Positions 34,357 to 43,403 of a DNA stretch of 51,176 nucleotides are shown in pieces. How positions within the stretch are numbered: the stretch's first letter is position 1; the number at the start of each line of letters is the position of its first letter. Source of the stretch: Bryobacterales bacterium (lineage in GTDB: Bacteria > Acidobacteriota > Terriglobia > Bryobacterales > Bryobacteraceae); NCBI GenBank assembly GCA_016789925.1, contig JAEUQD010000260.1, forward strand, positions 1 through 51,176, written 5' to 3'. The notes beneath the pieces are model-generated. The model had not been told where the DNA came from. It was given only the letters and a program-made list of their open reading frames with translations, and searched no databases. Both the position numbers and the translations under genes were made by a program.

Positions 34357-35560
34357 CCCGATTCCCCTTTCAAATCCCGACATTGGTCACCTGGAGAAGG
34401 CGGCAGTCCTCCGTGTGCTCGGGTCCGGGCGGCTCAGCCTGGGGCCCCTGCTTCCCGCCTTCGAAAGTGCCATTGCTGAGCGAACCGGCGTCGTCCACGC
34501 CATCGCCGTCAACAGCGGAACGAGCGGTTTGCACCTGTGCATCAAGGCTGCAGGTATTGCCGAGGGTGATGAGGTCATCACATCTCCCTTTAGCTTTATC
34601 GCCTCGGCGAACTGCATCTTGTTCGAGGGTGGAATTCCGCGTTTTGTGGACATCGATCCGGTCACCTTCAATCTCGACACGGATCGTATCGAGGATGCGA
34701 TCACTCCCCGGACAAAGGCGATTCTTCCAGTTCACGTATTCGGACGACCTTGTGACATGGCCGCCGTTTTGCGGATCGCGGACCGTTACCACTTGAAAGT
34801 CATCGAGGATGCCTGCGAAGCCATTGGCGCAAGGCTGCAGGGGCGCGCCGCCGGTTCCTTCGGCCAGACCGGTGTTTTCGCCTTCTATCCCAACAAGCAG
34901 ATCACTACTGGGGAGGGTGGAGTGATTGTCACCAACGATTCCAGGGCTGCGGCGCTCTGCCGAAGTTGGCGCAATCAGGGCCGGTGTGATGGCGATGCCT
35001 GGCTCAGCCACGCCCGCCTGGGTTACAACTATCGCCTTTCAGACATTCAATGTGCCCTCGGGCTGGCTCAACTTTCGCGTCTGGATACATTCCTGGCGCT
35101 GCGTGCGCACGTAGCCGCGCGTTACACAGAGTTCCTCCAGGCGGAGGTGCCGGAGGTGCTCCCGCCGGCGCCCCCCGCTGCTGGCAGCGAAATGAGTTGG
35201 TTTGTCTACGTAGTCCGTCTTCACGATGAGTTCACACAACAACATCGTGACTGCATCGTGAACGACTTACGCGCGGCGCACATTGGTACCAACATCTACT
35301 TCACGCCGATTCACTTGCAGCCGTTCTTCCGGCGTCAGTTTGGATACCGGCCCAACGATTTCCCGATTACCGAGCGGATCTCAGCCAGGACAATCGCTCT
35401 GCCGTTCTTCAACCGCTTGACTGACCGCCAGATCGCTTTCGTCGTCCATGCATTGAGGAAAGCGATCGGGAGGTTGAAACCCCGATCGCTTTCCCTAGGC
35501 GCGAGAGCTACTTACTGCGCCAGTGCCGCCAGCTCGGTCGCCGTCAGTGCCCGGTTGTAG
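34343..35560 (+). CDS. DegT/DnrJ/EryC1/StrS-family sugar aminotransferase
   Basis: A 405-residue PLP-dependent aminotransferase. Family marks are AVNSGTSGLHLCIKAAGI, EVITSPFSFIASANCILFEGG, VIEDACEAIGA, the PLP-Lys region FAFYPNKQITTGEGGVIVTND and GYNYRLSDIQCALGLAQL. It converts a keto nucleotide sugar to an amino sugar. The start is a GTG overlapping the radical SAM gene. The normal family end falls near residue 375 (HALRKAIGRL). The frame then runs through a perfect hairpin (35457-35494) and adds about 25 residues that are antisense to the convergent giant gene, overlapping it by 49 bases. This tail is probably not functional. Confidence 0.92.
   Translation: MSLISPIPLSNPDIGHLEKAAVLRVLGSGRLSLGPLLPAFESAIAERTGVVHAIAVNSGTSGLHLCIKAAGIAEGDEVITSPFSFIASANCILFEGGIPRFVDIDPVTFNLDTDRIEDAITPRTKAILPVHVFGRPCDMAAVLRIADRYHLKVIEDACEAIGARLQGRAAGSFGQTGVFAFYPNKQITTGEGGVIVTNDSRAAALCRSWRNQGRCDGDAWLSHARLGYNYRLSDIQCALGLAQLSRLDTFLALRAHVAARYTEFLQAEVPEVLPPAPPAAGSEMSWFVYVVRLHDEFTQQHRDCIVNDLRAAHIGTNIYFTPIHLQPFFRRQFGYRPNDFPITERISARTIALPFFNRLTDRQIAFVVHALRKAIGRLKPRSLSLGARATYCASAASSVAVSARL
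35457..35494. terminator. perfect 14-bp hairpin between convergent genes
   Basis: GGAAAGCGATCGGG (35457-35470) and CCCGATCGCTTTCC (35481-35494) are exact reverse complements separated by 10 bases. The arms carry AAAG/CTTT at the outer ends and a GC-rich inner half. There is no long T tract on either side, so rho-independent action is plausible but weaker than usual. It lies inside the last codons of the aminotransferase frame and 18 bases beyond the stop of the convergent giant gene, so it could end both transcripts. Confidence 0.72.
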
Positions 35561-38500
35561 ATCCGGAACTCGTCGATGGAGCCCGAATAGGGAAGTGGAA
35601 AAGTCTCGGAGTTGTTTTGGCCGAAGCGGAACGGTACGCTGGTCGTGACCGGACGGCTCGGTTGGGGGAAAGACGACGTCCCCACTCCATCCACGTAATA
35701 GCTGACGCTTTGGCCGAGCCGCACGACCACCGCAACATGATGCCAGCGGCCGTCGTTCACCTTCCCCACCTTATCCGTAGTGACCCGAGGCTGCCCGGCG
35801 CCCGCGTTGTTCGCGCCCAGTTGGAAGCTGAGGTTGCCTTGCGGCGATACCCTCAGCATGTACCCGACCGTCGTGCCGCCGACTGTTTCCAGTTTGTTGA
35901 GAAGCACCTCCCACCGATCATGGTTGGTCGTCTTCACCCATCCGGCGATCGTCATGTCGGAAACCAGGTTGAGCGCTGTGGCCGGAGCTCCCGCGACAAC
36001 TCGCGCCTCGCTGTTCGAGCCGTTGAAGGTCAGGGCCTGACCCGAACGGCCCAGCGCTGTCGCCACGCCGCCGATCATTGTCAGGTTCAGCAGATTGCCG
36101 GACTTGTCGGCGGCCTGGCCGCCCGCGAGATCGGCGCTATCGAACGTCCAGTACGCCGCAGTCCCGGAACTGCTCTGAGGTGGCGGCGCCGGTGCGCTAA
36201 CGGTGATCTTCACTTCATCGTTTGCACTCAGCTGCCCGTCTGTTGCCGAAAGGCGCAGAACATAGCTGCCTGCGGCGGAGAACGACGCAGTTGTCACCTT
36301 TGACGACACGTTGCCGAACGTCACTGTTCCCGCGCCGCTGACCACCGACCAGGCCACCGTCACATTCGCCGACGGTAGGCCGTCATCGGATACCGATCCG
36401 TTCAAGTTTGCCCCCGCAGGCAGCGTGATCGCCTGATCGGATCCCGCGGATACCTGCGGAGCAACATTGATCGGCGTTGGGACTGGCGCCGGTGTTGGTG
36501 TTGGTGTTGGTGTCGGTGTCGGTGTCGGTGTTGGTGTCGGCGTGGGTGTTGGTGTCGGCGTCGGTGTTGGTGTCGGCGTCGGTGTTGGCGTGGGAGTCGG
36601 TGTCGGTGTGGACGGGCCAGCCGTGGGTGCACCCGTCACTGCTGCAGCCACCTCCGTCGCAGTCAATGCCCGGTTGTGGATTCGCACGTCATCCAAAGAT
36701 CCCGTGAAATTGGCCCCGTAGGGACTGTACGGGTTCCGGCCGACATTCAACGCGACCCTGCTGGTAGCCCCCTTCGTATTCCACGTCTGCGTGGTCGTGG
36801 CAGCCCCATCGACGTAGAACGTTACATCTCTCCCTAGACGAAGGACTACCGCCACGTGATGCCACTGGCCGTCATTAATGGTTCGGCTCGAGTCGATCGC
36901 ATCACGCGATCCAGTGGCCACATTGTCGCCGCCAATCCGAAGATTGACGTAACCTGACGCTGTCGTCCGCAACAGCCAGCCCGCTTCCATTCCCGCTGCC
37001 GAGTACTTCGAGAGAATCCCCTCGACGCGTGTGGATCGCGTCTTTACCCAAGTCATAACCGTCAGATCGTTGGTGAGCTGGAAATTGCCGCCGCCCTGTG
37101 GGTCGGCGTTCGCCATCGCATACCCGGTCGATCCATTGAAAGCGAGTGCTTGACCCACCTTGCCGCTCTCCGAGCTCACGCCTCCGTAAATCGTCAAATC
37201 CATACCGCCGCCGGACCGGTCCGCCATGCGGTTTCCGCTCTGGTCTCCGCTGTCCATCGTCCAGTACCCGACAGGACCCGCACCGCTAGAGCCGCCCGAA
37301 CTTGGCGCCGGGTTCGCCGTAATGTTGACGGTCGCCGAGTTGGTAAGGGTTCCGTCGCTCGCCGTGAGCCTCAGCACATAGTTGCCAGCCACTCCAAACG
37401 CAGCCGTCGTCGATGTGCTGCTTGCGCTGCCAAATGTCACCGTTCCCGGGCCGCTGACCACTGACCAGTTTGCCGTCAAGACGTTACCCGGCAGGCCGTC
37501 ATCGGTCATCGTACCCGAAAGGCTCGCTATTCCAGGCAGTGTGACCGTCTGATCCGATCCCGCCGATACTTGCGGCGCCACGTTGATCGGCGTCGGTGTC
37601 GGTGTTGGGGTTGGATTTGCCGGCCCTCCGCCTGCGGGCACTCCTGCCGCCGCTAAAGCCACCTCCGTCGAAGTCAACGCCTGGCTGTAGATCCGTACAT
37701 CGTCCAGCGATCCGGTCAAATTCTCCCCATACGCGGTGTACGGGTTCCGGCCCACATTGAGTGCAACCTTGCTGGCCGCCGCCTTCGTGTTCCACGGCTG
37801 TGTTGCCGCAGCAGCCCCATCGACGTAGAACGTCACATCTCGCCCAAGACGCACAACTACCGCCACATGATGCCACTGACCGTCATTAATGGTTCGTCCC
37901 GAGTCGATTGCATCGCGTGATCCGTATGAGACATTGTCGCCGCCAACCCGAAAGTTGACGTTTCCCGAGGCAGTCGTCCGTAACAGCCAGCCTGTCTCCA
38001 TTCCGGCTGCCGAGTACTTGGATAGAATTCCCTCCATCCGCCTGGATCGCGTCTTGACCCACGTCATCACCGTCAGGTCGTTAATCAGTTGGAAATTGCC
38101 GGCCCCCTGCGGGTCTCCATTGGCCACCGCGTACCCTGTCGATCCATTGAAAGCGAGACCTTGACCCACCCTGCCTGTGTCCGAACTAACGCCTCCGTAG
38201 ACCGTCAGATCCATACCGCCGCCGGACCGGTCCAGTTCGCGGTTTCCGCTCCGGTCGGCCGTGTCCATCGTCCAGTATCCGGCCGGACTCGGACCGCCCG
38301 ACCCACCCGAACCACCTGAACTCGGAGCCGGGTTCACCGTGATGTTCACGGTCGCCGAGTTGCTGAGCGAGCCATCGCTCGCAGTCAATTTCAACACGTA
38401 AGCGCCAGGCGCCCCAAATACGACGGTCGTCGAGATGTTGCCCGGGTTGCCGAATGACGCCGTTCCCGGTCCGCTCGCCATCGACCAGTTCGCTGTAAGC

Positions 38501-39996
38501 GAATTGAAGGGACGGCCGTCATCGGACATACTCCCATTGAGCGTTGTCGGTCCAGGGAACGTGATCGTCTGCGACTCGCCGGCCGACACCGTGGGCCCCA
38601 CATTCGTGGGACTCGCCCCTGATTTCACAGTGCGCAACACGACGAACGCGCCGAATTCCGGATCCGTGTGCACCGGCGAAACTACCGGGCTGCCTTTCGG
38701 CTGAGCCACCTCCGTCAGCCCGACCATCGGCACGTAAATCGGCTGACCCGAATATACCCCGCTAAGCACTGGCGCCCCGAAAAAGTTCTGTGCATCACGC
38801 ACTTCGAAGGAATCACCGACTCCCAACACGCTACTCAAATCAACTGGCACCGAGCTCATACGGTCCCAGTTGAAGACGGCTACGTGCGCCCGCCCCGATT
38901 CATAACGGTTTGGCCGTACAAAGACCTTCAATCCGGTAGGCCGTGCCGACAGGTAGGTGTTGTTCGGATACGAACTCGGCCCAATGTTCTGAACCGGCCC
39001 GTAGAAGGTGTTCCCCGTGATGACGCCGGGACAGTTTGTGAGAGACAGCGCCGACCCGGCCGGATGGGCGAAATAGTTATCCGTCGCAATCAGGTTCGAG
39101 CAACCGTTGCTGGTGTATCCCAACTCATTTCGTCCGCCGCTTCGCGTCGGAGAGTAGTATGTGTAGTTATCTTTTATGATCGGATCTCGTGCTGTTTTGC
39201 CGCCACCGAGCAATATGTTCCACTGATATCCGCTAACCCTAGACATACTCCCATTGTTAAAGATTACATTGCCTCTGAAATCCATGTTGTCGATGTAAGA
39301 TCCAGACGTGTACGCCTGGATACCGAGCCCATACTGATTAAAGATAATGTTATCGATCAGCTTCCGTGGCCCGGTCTGGTTTTGCACGTACATGCCATGA
39401 CCGTGCCCGCGGTCTGCCCCATCGAAGCCGACGTTATAGACTAGATTCCCGTATGCTTCGCTATCGGCGGCTGGCGTCCAGAGATTGGCGCCTTGACAGC
39501 CGTCGTGGACCACCATGTTGATCAATTTCGTTCCGGGTGCGTTCACCTCCACCAGTGAGTAGCCCGCAAGCGGCGGGAATCCTGTGTTAGTCGTTCCACT
39601 GGTATACCGTGTGGGATTTGAAAACATCACCTCAAAGCCCCAATACCAGGTATAGCCCCCGTAGACGCGCAAACCCACTCCCACGGCGCTTCCGCCGTCA
39701 ATTCGCGCGTGTTCGCCGGGATATTGCCGCACCACGATCGGCGCTCCCGCTGTTCCCGTCAAATAACTGAGGAAGGTGCCATTGTAGGTCCCTCCACGCA
39801 GCCAGATCGTATCGCCGGGCTTTACGGAACTGGGATGAGACAAGGCTGTATCGAGAGTCCACGGCCGCGAAATGCTGCCGTTGCCTCCTGCCGATGCCTG
39901 GGGTGAAACGTAGAACTCCGTCGCGCTGGCAGTCGCCGGCGCAAACACAAACAGCGGCAGCAACAGCACTGCCGCCCGTCTAAAGGGGTGATGCAT
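35512..39996 (-). CDS. giant secreted beta-helix protein with three PKD-like/LamG-like units
   Basis: A 1494-residue secreted protein. Residues 1-26 are a signal peptide ([16 protein letters not shown]). Residues 27-455 are a right-handed beta-helix ([34 protein letters not shown]) ending in [14 protein letters not shown]. Three similar units follow, each with a PKD/Ig-like domain (VSAGSDQ..., [16 protein letters not shown]) and a concanavalin-A-like LamG domain (YWTMD..., [39 protein letters not shown]). Approximate LamG positions are 575-785, 908-1118 and 1278-1494. Linkers are (PT)4 and (PT)20. No anchor motif is at the C-terminus. LamG domains usually bind carbohydrate, so it may hold or trim the glycan made by the neighbouring locus. 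A GAGG about 10 bases upstream supports the ATG. Confidence 0.88.
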   Translation of the reverse strand: MHHPFRRAAVLLLPLFVFAPATASATEFYVSPQASAGGNGSISRPWTLDTALSHPSSVKPGDTIWLRGGTYNGTFLSYLTGTAGAPIVVRQYPGEHARIDGGSAVGVGLRVYGGYTWYWGFEVMFSNPTRYTSGTTNTGFPPLAGYSLVEVNAPGTKLINMVVHDGCQGANLWTPAADSEAYGNLVYNVGFDGADRGHGHGMYVQNQTGPRKLIDNIIFNQYGLGIQAYTSGSYIDNMDFRGNVIFNNGSMSRVSGYQWNILLGGGKTARDPIIKDNYTYYSPTRSGGRNELGYTSNGCSNLIATDNYFAHPAGSALSLTNCPGVITGNTFYGPVQNIGPSSYPNNTYLSARPTGLKVFVRPNRYESGRAHVAVFNWDRMSSVPVDLSSVLGVGDSFEVRDAQNFFGAPVLSGVYSGQPIYVPMVGLTEVAQPKGSPVVSPVHTDPEFGAFVVLRTVKSGASPTNVGPTVSAGESQTITFPGPTTLNGSMSDDGRPFNSLTANWSMASGPGTASFGNPGNISTTVVFGAPGAYVLKLTASDGSLSNSATVNITVNPAPSSGGSGGSGGPSPAGYWTMDTADRSGNRELDRSGGGMDLTVYGGVSSDTGRVGQGLAFNGSTGYAVANGDPQGAGNFQLINDLTVMTWVKTRSRRMEGILSKYSAAGMETGWLLRTTASGNVNFRVGGDNVSYGSRDAIDSGRTINDGQWHHVAVVVRLGRDVTFYVDGAAAATQPWNTKAAASKVALNVGRNPYTAYGENLTGSLDDVRIYSQALTSTEVALAAAGVPAGGGPANPTPTPTPTPINVAPQVSAGSDQTVTLPGIASLSGTMTDDGLPGNVLTANWSVVSGPGTVTFGSASSTSTTAAFGVAGNYVLRLTASDGTLTNSATVNITANPAPSSGGSSGAGPVGYWTMDSGDQSGNRMADRSGGGMDLTIYGGVSSESGKVGQALAFNGSTGYAMANADPQGGGNFQLTNDLTVMTWVKTRSTRVEGILSKYSAAGMEAGWLLRTTASGYVNLRIGGDNVATGSRDAIDSSRTINDGQWHHVAVVLRLGRDVTFYVDGAATTTQTWNTKGATSRVALNVGRNPYSPYGANFTGSLDDVRIHNRALTATEVAAAVTGAPTAGPSTPTPTPTPTPTPTPTPTPTPTPTPTPTPTPTPTPTPTPTPAPVPTPINVAPQVSAGSDQAITLPAGANLNGSVSDDGLPSANVTVAWSVVSGAGTVTFGNVSSKVTTASFSAAGSYVLRLSATDGQLSANDEVKITVSAPAPPPQSSSGTAAYWTFDSADLAGGQAADKSGNLLNLTMIGGVATALGRSGQALTFNGSNSEARVVAGAPATALNLVSDMTIAGWVKTTNHDRWEVLLNKLETVGGTTVGYMLRVSPQGNLSFQLGANNAGAGQPRVTTDKVGKVNDGRWHHVAVVVRLGQSVSYYVDGVGTSSFPQPSRPVTTSVPFRFGQNNSETFPLPYSGSIDEFRIYNRALTATELAALAQ
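35520..38600 (-). repeat. three long direct repeats encoding LamG+PKD units
   Basis: The DNA encoding the three LamG/PKD units is visibly repeated. The recurring start 'gccacctccgtcg...gtcaa' lies at 36647 and 37658, with a more diverged copy at about 35525. The first two are 1011 bases apart; the next step is about 1122 bases, the difference being due mainly to the expanded Pro-Thr linker. The two upstream-coded units (37658-38600 and 36647-37600) match closely at the DNA level, including gtacgggttccggcc and cgtcattaatggttcg; the third is more diverged. Confidence 0.83.
36491..36610 (-). repeat. imperfect hexanucleotide tandem repeat (Pro-Thr linker)
   Basis: Twenty contiguous copies of GGTGTN-type hexamers (read on the plus strand; wobble changes give GGCGTC, GGTGTT, GGCGTG, GGAGTC) occupy 120 bases. 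On the minus strand they encode about 20 Pro-Thr pairs between the second and third LamG/PKD units. The equivalent linker at about 37588-37611 has only 4 units, so this tract has expanded in whole codon pairs, keeping the frame. Confidence 0.92.
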
Positions 39997-40094
39997 ATTT
40001 TGACCTCAACCTTACCCGGACGCTGTTAGGATTGTTGTATTTTCCTGGCTATGCCTATCGACAGATGCCGGTAATCATTTCGTCCACTCGAAAC

Positions 40095-40132
40095 GCTTAC
40101 AAAAGTAAGCATTCTAGCTTGTTCTTGTAAGC
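40095..40132. promoter_or_regulatory. candidate operator: GTAAGC inverted and direct repeats
   Basis: The 362-base gap 39997-40358 has no credible gene. About 100 bases upstream of the giant gene's start it holds GCTTAC (40095-40100), AAAA, GTAAGC (40105-40110), a perfect inverted repeat, and a second GTAAGC at 40127-40132, exactly 22 bases (about two helical turns) after the first. This layout is typical of a dimeric regulator's site with an extra half-site. I could not assign -35/-10 or -24/-12 elements with confidence. Confidence 0.5.
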
Positions 40133-40211
40133 ACTCAAACTCCGTGGCGGACTGCATCGATAGGTGTTACTGAGAATCGGTCATGAGTGAACATCGTACC
40201 ATATCGGAACT

Positions 40212-40233
40212 TACTGTCTGCCAGGAAACAGTA
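40212..40233. promoter_or_regulatory. inverted repeat TACTGT-N10-ACAGTA
   Basis: A second short inverted repeat in the same gap, TACTGT (40212-40217) and ACAGTA (40228-40233), is spaced by 10 bases. It could be an operator half-site pair or a weak hairpin after the PEP-CTERM gene. Function unknown; short enough to arise by chance. Confidence 0.3.
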
Positions 40234-40346
40234 GGCACAAAGTGAGGTCAGGATGAAAAAAAGTGCGGATAGTTGGCGGGAATGACGGAAAACGCCATGG
40301 TCGGCGCCGCTCCGCGACGCCCGGCCACTTGTGTTTGTCGGATCCT

Positions 40347-40364
40347 GGCTAGCCGCGGCTAGCC
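40347..40364. terminator. 18-bp perfect palindrome overlapping the PEP-CTERM stop
   Basis: GGCTAGCCGCGGCTAGCC reads the same on both strands and contains the stop codon of the minus-strand PEP-CTERM gene (cta at 40359-40361). As RNA it can fold only with a very tight loop, and no T-run follows on the minus strand, so it is a poor intrinsic terminator. It may instead be a protein-binding or restriction-type palindrome. Confidence 0.35.
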
Positions 40365-40994
40365 GCGCCGGTACAGGCGGACCGCCCCCAGCCCGATTCC
40401 GCCCAGCAGAAGCGTCCACGTGGCTGGTTCAGGGATGGCGGTCGGAGTTGCATTCAGGGCGATGACATCGAAATCGATTTCTCGAGCGGTACTTGTGAGC
40501 GCGATCTTGATCGGCATACCCACGTGCGGGTCTCCGGCGGCTAGCGCCGGCAACGTCACTGAGAACGGCGCGAACGAGTACTGTGAGATCACGGAACTGG
40601 ATCCACCCACCGACGCAAGAGTGTCGGTGCCAGCCATCAGGGCCATCGTAAAATTGGGCGGGCTGTCGATCCAGCGACCTACGAAGGCCGAGAGTTCGTA
40701 TTCCACGCCGGCTTGGTACACGTCGGGAAGCGTTTGCGAGATCCCGGCCGCGTGAAGCCACCCGATTTGATTTCCATCCGGCAAACCGGCGGGAAACCAG
40801 GTACTGGCTGGATTCCAGACACCATACATTGACCCGAAGTCGCCAGTCCATCCGGGTGGCACACTCGTGTTGAAAGTGGCGTCGGGCAGTATCGGCGACT
40901 CGAAACTACTGTTCGTTATTGCGATTGGCGCGGCGGTCGATTCGAAAGCGCACACAAGCGATAGCATCGCTGCTGCGATTGTCAGGCGGTTCAT
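40359..40994 (-). CDS. PEP-CTERM sorting-domain protein
   Basis: A 211-residue secreted protein. Residues 1-21 are a signal peptide (MNRLTIAAAMLSLVCAFEST). The middle has the pattern of short PEP-CTERM beta proteins: NSSFESPILPD, GWTGDFGSMYGVWNP, LPDGNQIGWLHAAGISQTL and VYQAGVEYELSAFVG. The C-terminus is AIPEPATWTLLLGGIGLGAVRLYRRG: the PEP motif, a hydrophobic segment and a basic tail. Exosortases cut at PEP and link the protein to the envelope or matrix; no exosortase gene is in the window. GGAGGA precedes the ATG. Its place beside a glycan locus and a two-component system fits the known link between PEP-CTERM proteins and exopolysaccharide. Confidence 0.92.
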   Translation of the reverse strand: MNRLTIAAAMLSLVCAFESTAAPIAITNSSFESPILPDATFNTSVPPGWTGDFGSMYGVWNPASTWFPAGLPDGNQIGWLHAAGISQTLPDVYQAGVEYELSAFVGRWIDSPPNFTMALMAGTDTLASVGGSSSVISQYSFAPFSVTLPALAAGDPHVGMPIKIALTSTAREIDFDVIALNATPTAIPEPATWTLLLGGIGLGAVRLYRRG

Positions 40995-41037
40995 CGTAAA
41001 TCCTCCGTTTGTCGGCTGTCACTATCCTGCCGTCCGA

Positions 41038-41084
41038 CCTTGCTGCAGGCAAGGACCCTACGGACCAGTACGTAGGGGAGTCCT
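41038..41084. promoter_or_regulatory. two adjacent hairpins upstream of the PEP-CTERM gene
   Basis: CCTTGC (41038-41043) pairs with GCAAGG (41049-41054). Directly beside it CCTACG (41057-41062) pairs with CGTAGG (41071-41076), extended by AGGAC/GTCCT across a short bulge (41052-41056 with 41080-41084). They share a few bases, so the two folds are partly exclusive. They lie 44-90 bases upstream of the minus-strand start codon, in the probable leader or promoter of the PEP-CTERM gene, and after the response regulator's end. They could be operator sites or an mRNA leader structure. Confidence 0.4.
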
Positions 41085-41236
41085 GGTTAGACTTACGGTC
41101 CAAGTTACTCGTCCAGCGAGGTCCTCCGCCTCCACGGAGCACGCCAGCCGTTTCCTCCTGAGTGTCCTTAAGCCGTAATGCCATGCCAGGAACCTCCCTG
41201 ATCATTCAGACTTGCGATCCGGCTTCCTACCTCCGG

Positions 41237-41878
41237 CTAATCCGCTCGTAGCCCATGCCGGATCGCGAAGGCTGTCAATTCCGAATTGCTCTGTACTCCC
41301 AATAGCTTCATCAATCTGTACTTGTGGAACTCCACTGTCTTGGTGGAAACTCCCAAGATCCAGGCTATCTCCTTTAACTGCCGTCCCTCGGCCACCAATT
41401 GCAGGACCTCCCTCTGTCGCTCGGTAAGCAGTCCAATCCGCGGCCGCTGCCCGTCATGCCCGTATTCCGGTAATCCACCTCCATCGTGGCATCCCAGGTG
41501 TGGGAAATACGATTCCCCCCGTACTGCCATTCGGATCGCCGTGATCAAATCCTCCGGCGCCTCCCGTTTCAGGACGTAGGCATCGGCGCCGGCATCGATC
41601 GCGTCCTGCACAAACATCGGATCCCCATGCATGCTGAGAAACACAACATGCATGTCGGGTATTAATGCACGCAACTGCCGTACTGTATCTATTCCGTTTA
41701 GCAACGGCATCGAGACGTCGATAACAACCACGTCGGGTTTGAGCAGTGGCGCTTGCTCAAGCACCGCGCGACCGCTTTCTACTGCCCCGACAATCTCAAA
41801 CTCAGCCGCCAGCAGTTTCTCAATGCCGGCCAGAAACATCCGGTGATCATCCGCTAAGAGAATCCGCGCTTTCCGCAT
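41237..41878 (-). CDS. NarL/FixJ-type response regulator
   Basis: A 213-residue two-domain regulator. The receiver domain (1-120) has ILLADDHRMF (acidic pair Asp10/Asp11), the phospho-acceptor Asp54 in VVVIDVSMPLLNG, FLSMHGD and VLKREAPE with the conserved Lys. The LuxR-type DNA-binding domain (about 148-213) has LTERQREVLQLVAEGRQLKEIAWILGVSTKTVEFHKYRLM. Its start overlaps the end of the kinase gene by 32 bases, so the pair is co-transcribed and likely a cognate couple. The next gene downstream encodes the PEP-CTERM protein, a possible target together with the giant secreted protein. Confidence 0.94.
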   Translation of the reverse strand: MRKARILLADDHRMFLAGIEKLLAAEFEIVGAVESGRAVLEQAPLLKPDVVVIDVSMPLLNGIDTVRQLRALIPDMHVVFLSMHGDPMFVQDAIDAGADAYVLKREAPEDLITAIRMAVRGESYFPHLGCHDGGGLPEYGHDGQRPRIGLLTERQREVLQLVAEGRQLKEIAWILGVSTKTVEFHKYRLMKLLGVQSNSELTAFAIRHGLRAD

Positions 41879-43403
41879 ATACTCCTCCGCTCAGCGGTAC
41901 GGTCGCCGTCACACAAGTGCCTTGGCCGGTCTTCGAATGCAGTGAAAACGTTCCTCCCAATACTCTTACGCGTTCCTCCATAGTCATAATTCCCAATCCT
42001 CCGAACTTGTGGCGATTTTGTTGGTCGAATCCGACTCCGAAATCCTCGATCGACAGGCGCAGGCAGCCCCCCGCGGACTCGAGCGTCACTCTTCCTCGCT
42101 GCGTTCCTGAGTGTTTCACCACATTGTTCAGAGCTTCTTTCGCCACTCGATACAAGCACAAGGACGCAAGCGGCAGGATCTTGCTGGGCAGTTCGCCGAC
42201 AGTGAAGTGCAACTCAATTCCCGTACGCTCCGCTAAACTGGTGCATTCCGCAACAATCGCGTCGGCCAGCCCCTTACCTTCGAGCCGAGGCGGATGCAAT
42301 CGCAACGCCAAGTCGTGAACATCGCGCGACAGATCCTTCAACTCACCGCGAATCCGGTTCAATTCCCGGCACAGTGGTTCCTGCGGCGAGCCGACCTCGG
42401 CCTCCAGCGCGTTCACATCCAAGATCAGCACGGCCAAACGTTGGTTCACATCGTCGTGCAGTTCCCTCGAGATCCGAGCGCGCTCCGTTTCCTGCCCATC
42501 CAGCGCCGCCAGCGCCGTCACGCGGAGCCGTTCCCTCTCCTGTCTCGCCCGCTCCAGGTGTTTCTCCTCGGTAATATCCTCCCAATAACCCACAATCTCT
42601 ACGATCCCGCCATCCTCGCCATGCACGGCCGACATGGTGTCGCGCACTTCCCGGTAGGTCCCATCTCTGTGCCTGAACCGGTACTCCGTTGTCACACTGG
42701 ATGACTCGTGCAAACGCCCGACCGCCGCCAGCACTCCCGAAAGATCGTCGGGGTGGATCCGCGCAAACCACAAATCGATCCCTTTGAAGTCCTCGCTCGA
42801 ATAGCCGAACAGGCGGGCAACCTGGTGCGATGCGAACGTCGTGATGAAGGGATACTCCGGTAAGCAACTGTGTACGACGCCTGGCAAGTGCCGCAGTAGT
42901 CCTTCCAGCCGGACTCTGTTGGGGACTAGGCCGAATTCCTGACGGCGTCCCGCGTCTTCCGCCGCTTCTCGCCCACTCCCCCCTCGCTCAACCCTACCCG
43001 CAACCGCCTGCGTAGTCTCGCAAAGTCCAACGCCTTTGGAACGAATCGCATAGCCGCTGTGGCGCCCCGCTTCATCCCGCAGAACTGAAATGTGAACGTC
43101 GCCGGCCGTCAACAACCCGCAAAACCGACCATTGGGGCTGCCCTGGCCCAGAGCTTCGTCCGCCGCTGCTCGCTGGCCGGCCCGCCGCCAGTTCGCCTCC
43201 GGGGAACAGCACAGGAAACTGACATGCCGTCCCACAGCCTCCTCCGCGCTGTACCCCCAAACGCGCCGCGCTGCCTGACTCCACCTCCTGATCACACCGT
43301 CTGGATTCGTTGTGATCAACGCGTCTTCCGCATCGAGAGCATTGCTCGCGTCCCTCATGGAGGCAACTCGACACACGCGAACACCCGACCGAACCCTCCC
43401 CAT
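41847..43403 (-). CDS. soluble PAS-domain sensor histidine kinase (HisKA_3 type)
   Basis: About 518 residues from the ATG at 43403, or 530 from a TTG at 43439. Two PAS domains come first (about 30-145: ITTNPDGVIRRWSQAARRVWGYSAEEAVG; about 180-295: RLFGYSSEDFKGIDLWFARIHPDD through VGYWEDITEEKH). A short coil leads to the dimerisation helix ERARISRELHDDVNQRLAVL with the phospho-acceptor His328 (numbering from 43439). The ATPase part has YRVAKEALNNVVKHS, IEDFGVGFD and FGGLGIMTMEERVRVLGGTF. There are no membrane segments or signal peptide, so it senses a cytoplasmic cue. Its partner is the overlapping NarL-type regulator. Confidence 0.92.
   Translation of the reverse strand: MGRVRSGVRVCRVASMRDASNALDAEDALITTNPDGVIRRWSQAARRVWGYSAEEAVGRHVSFLCCSPEANWRRAGQRAAADEALGQGSPNGRFCGLLTAGDVHISVLRDEAGRHSGYAIRSKGVGLCETTQAVAGRVERGGSGREAAEDAGRRQEFGLVPNRVRLEGLLRHLPGVVHSCLPEYPFITTFASHQVARLFGYSSEDFKGIDLWFARIHPDDLSGVLAAVGRLHESSSVTTEYRFRHRDGTYREVRDTMSAVHGEDGGIVEIVGYWEDITEEKHLERARQERERLRVTALAALDGQETERARISRELHDDVNQRLAVLILDVNALEAEVGSPQEPLCRELNRIRGELKDLSRDVHDLALRLHPPRLEGKGLADAIVAECTSLAERTGIELHFTVGELPSKILPLASLCLYRVAKEALNNVVKHSGTQRGRVTLESAGGCLRLSIEDFGVGFDQQNRHKFGGLGIMTMEERVRVLGGTFSLHSKTGQGTCVTATVPLSGGVYAESADSLSG

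Noticed and set aside
36491-36610. Possible CRISPR or regulatory tandem array
   Set aside because: The unit is only 6 bases without spacers and encodes a Pro-Thr linker in frame.
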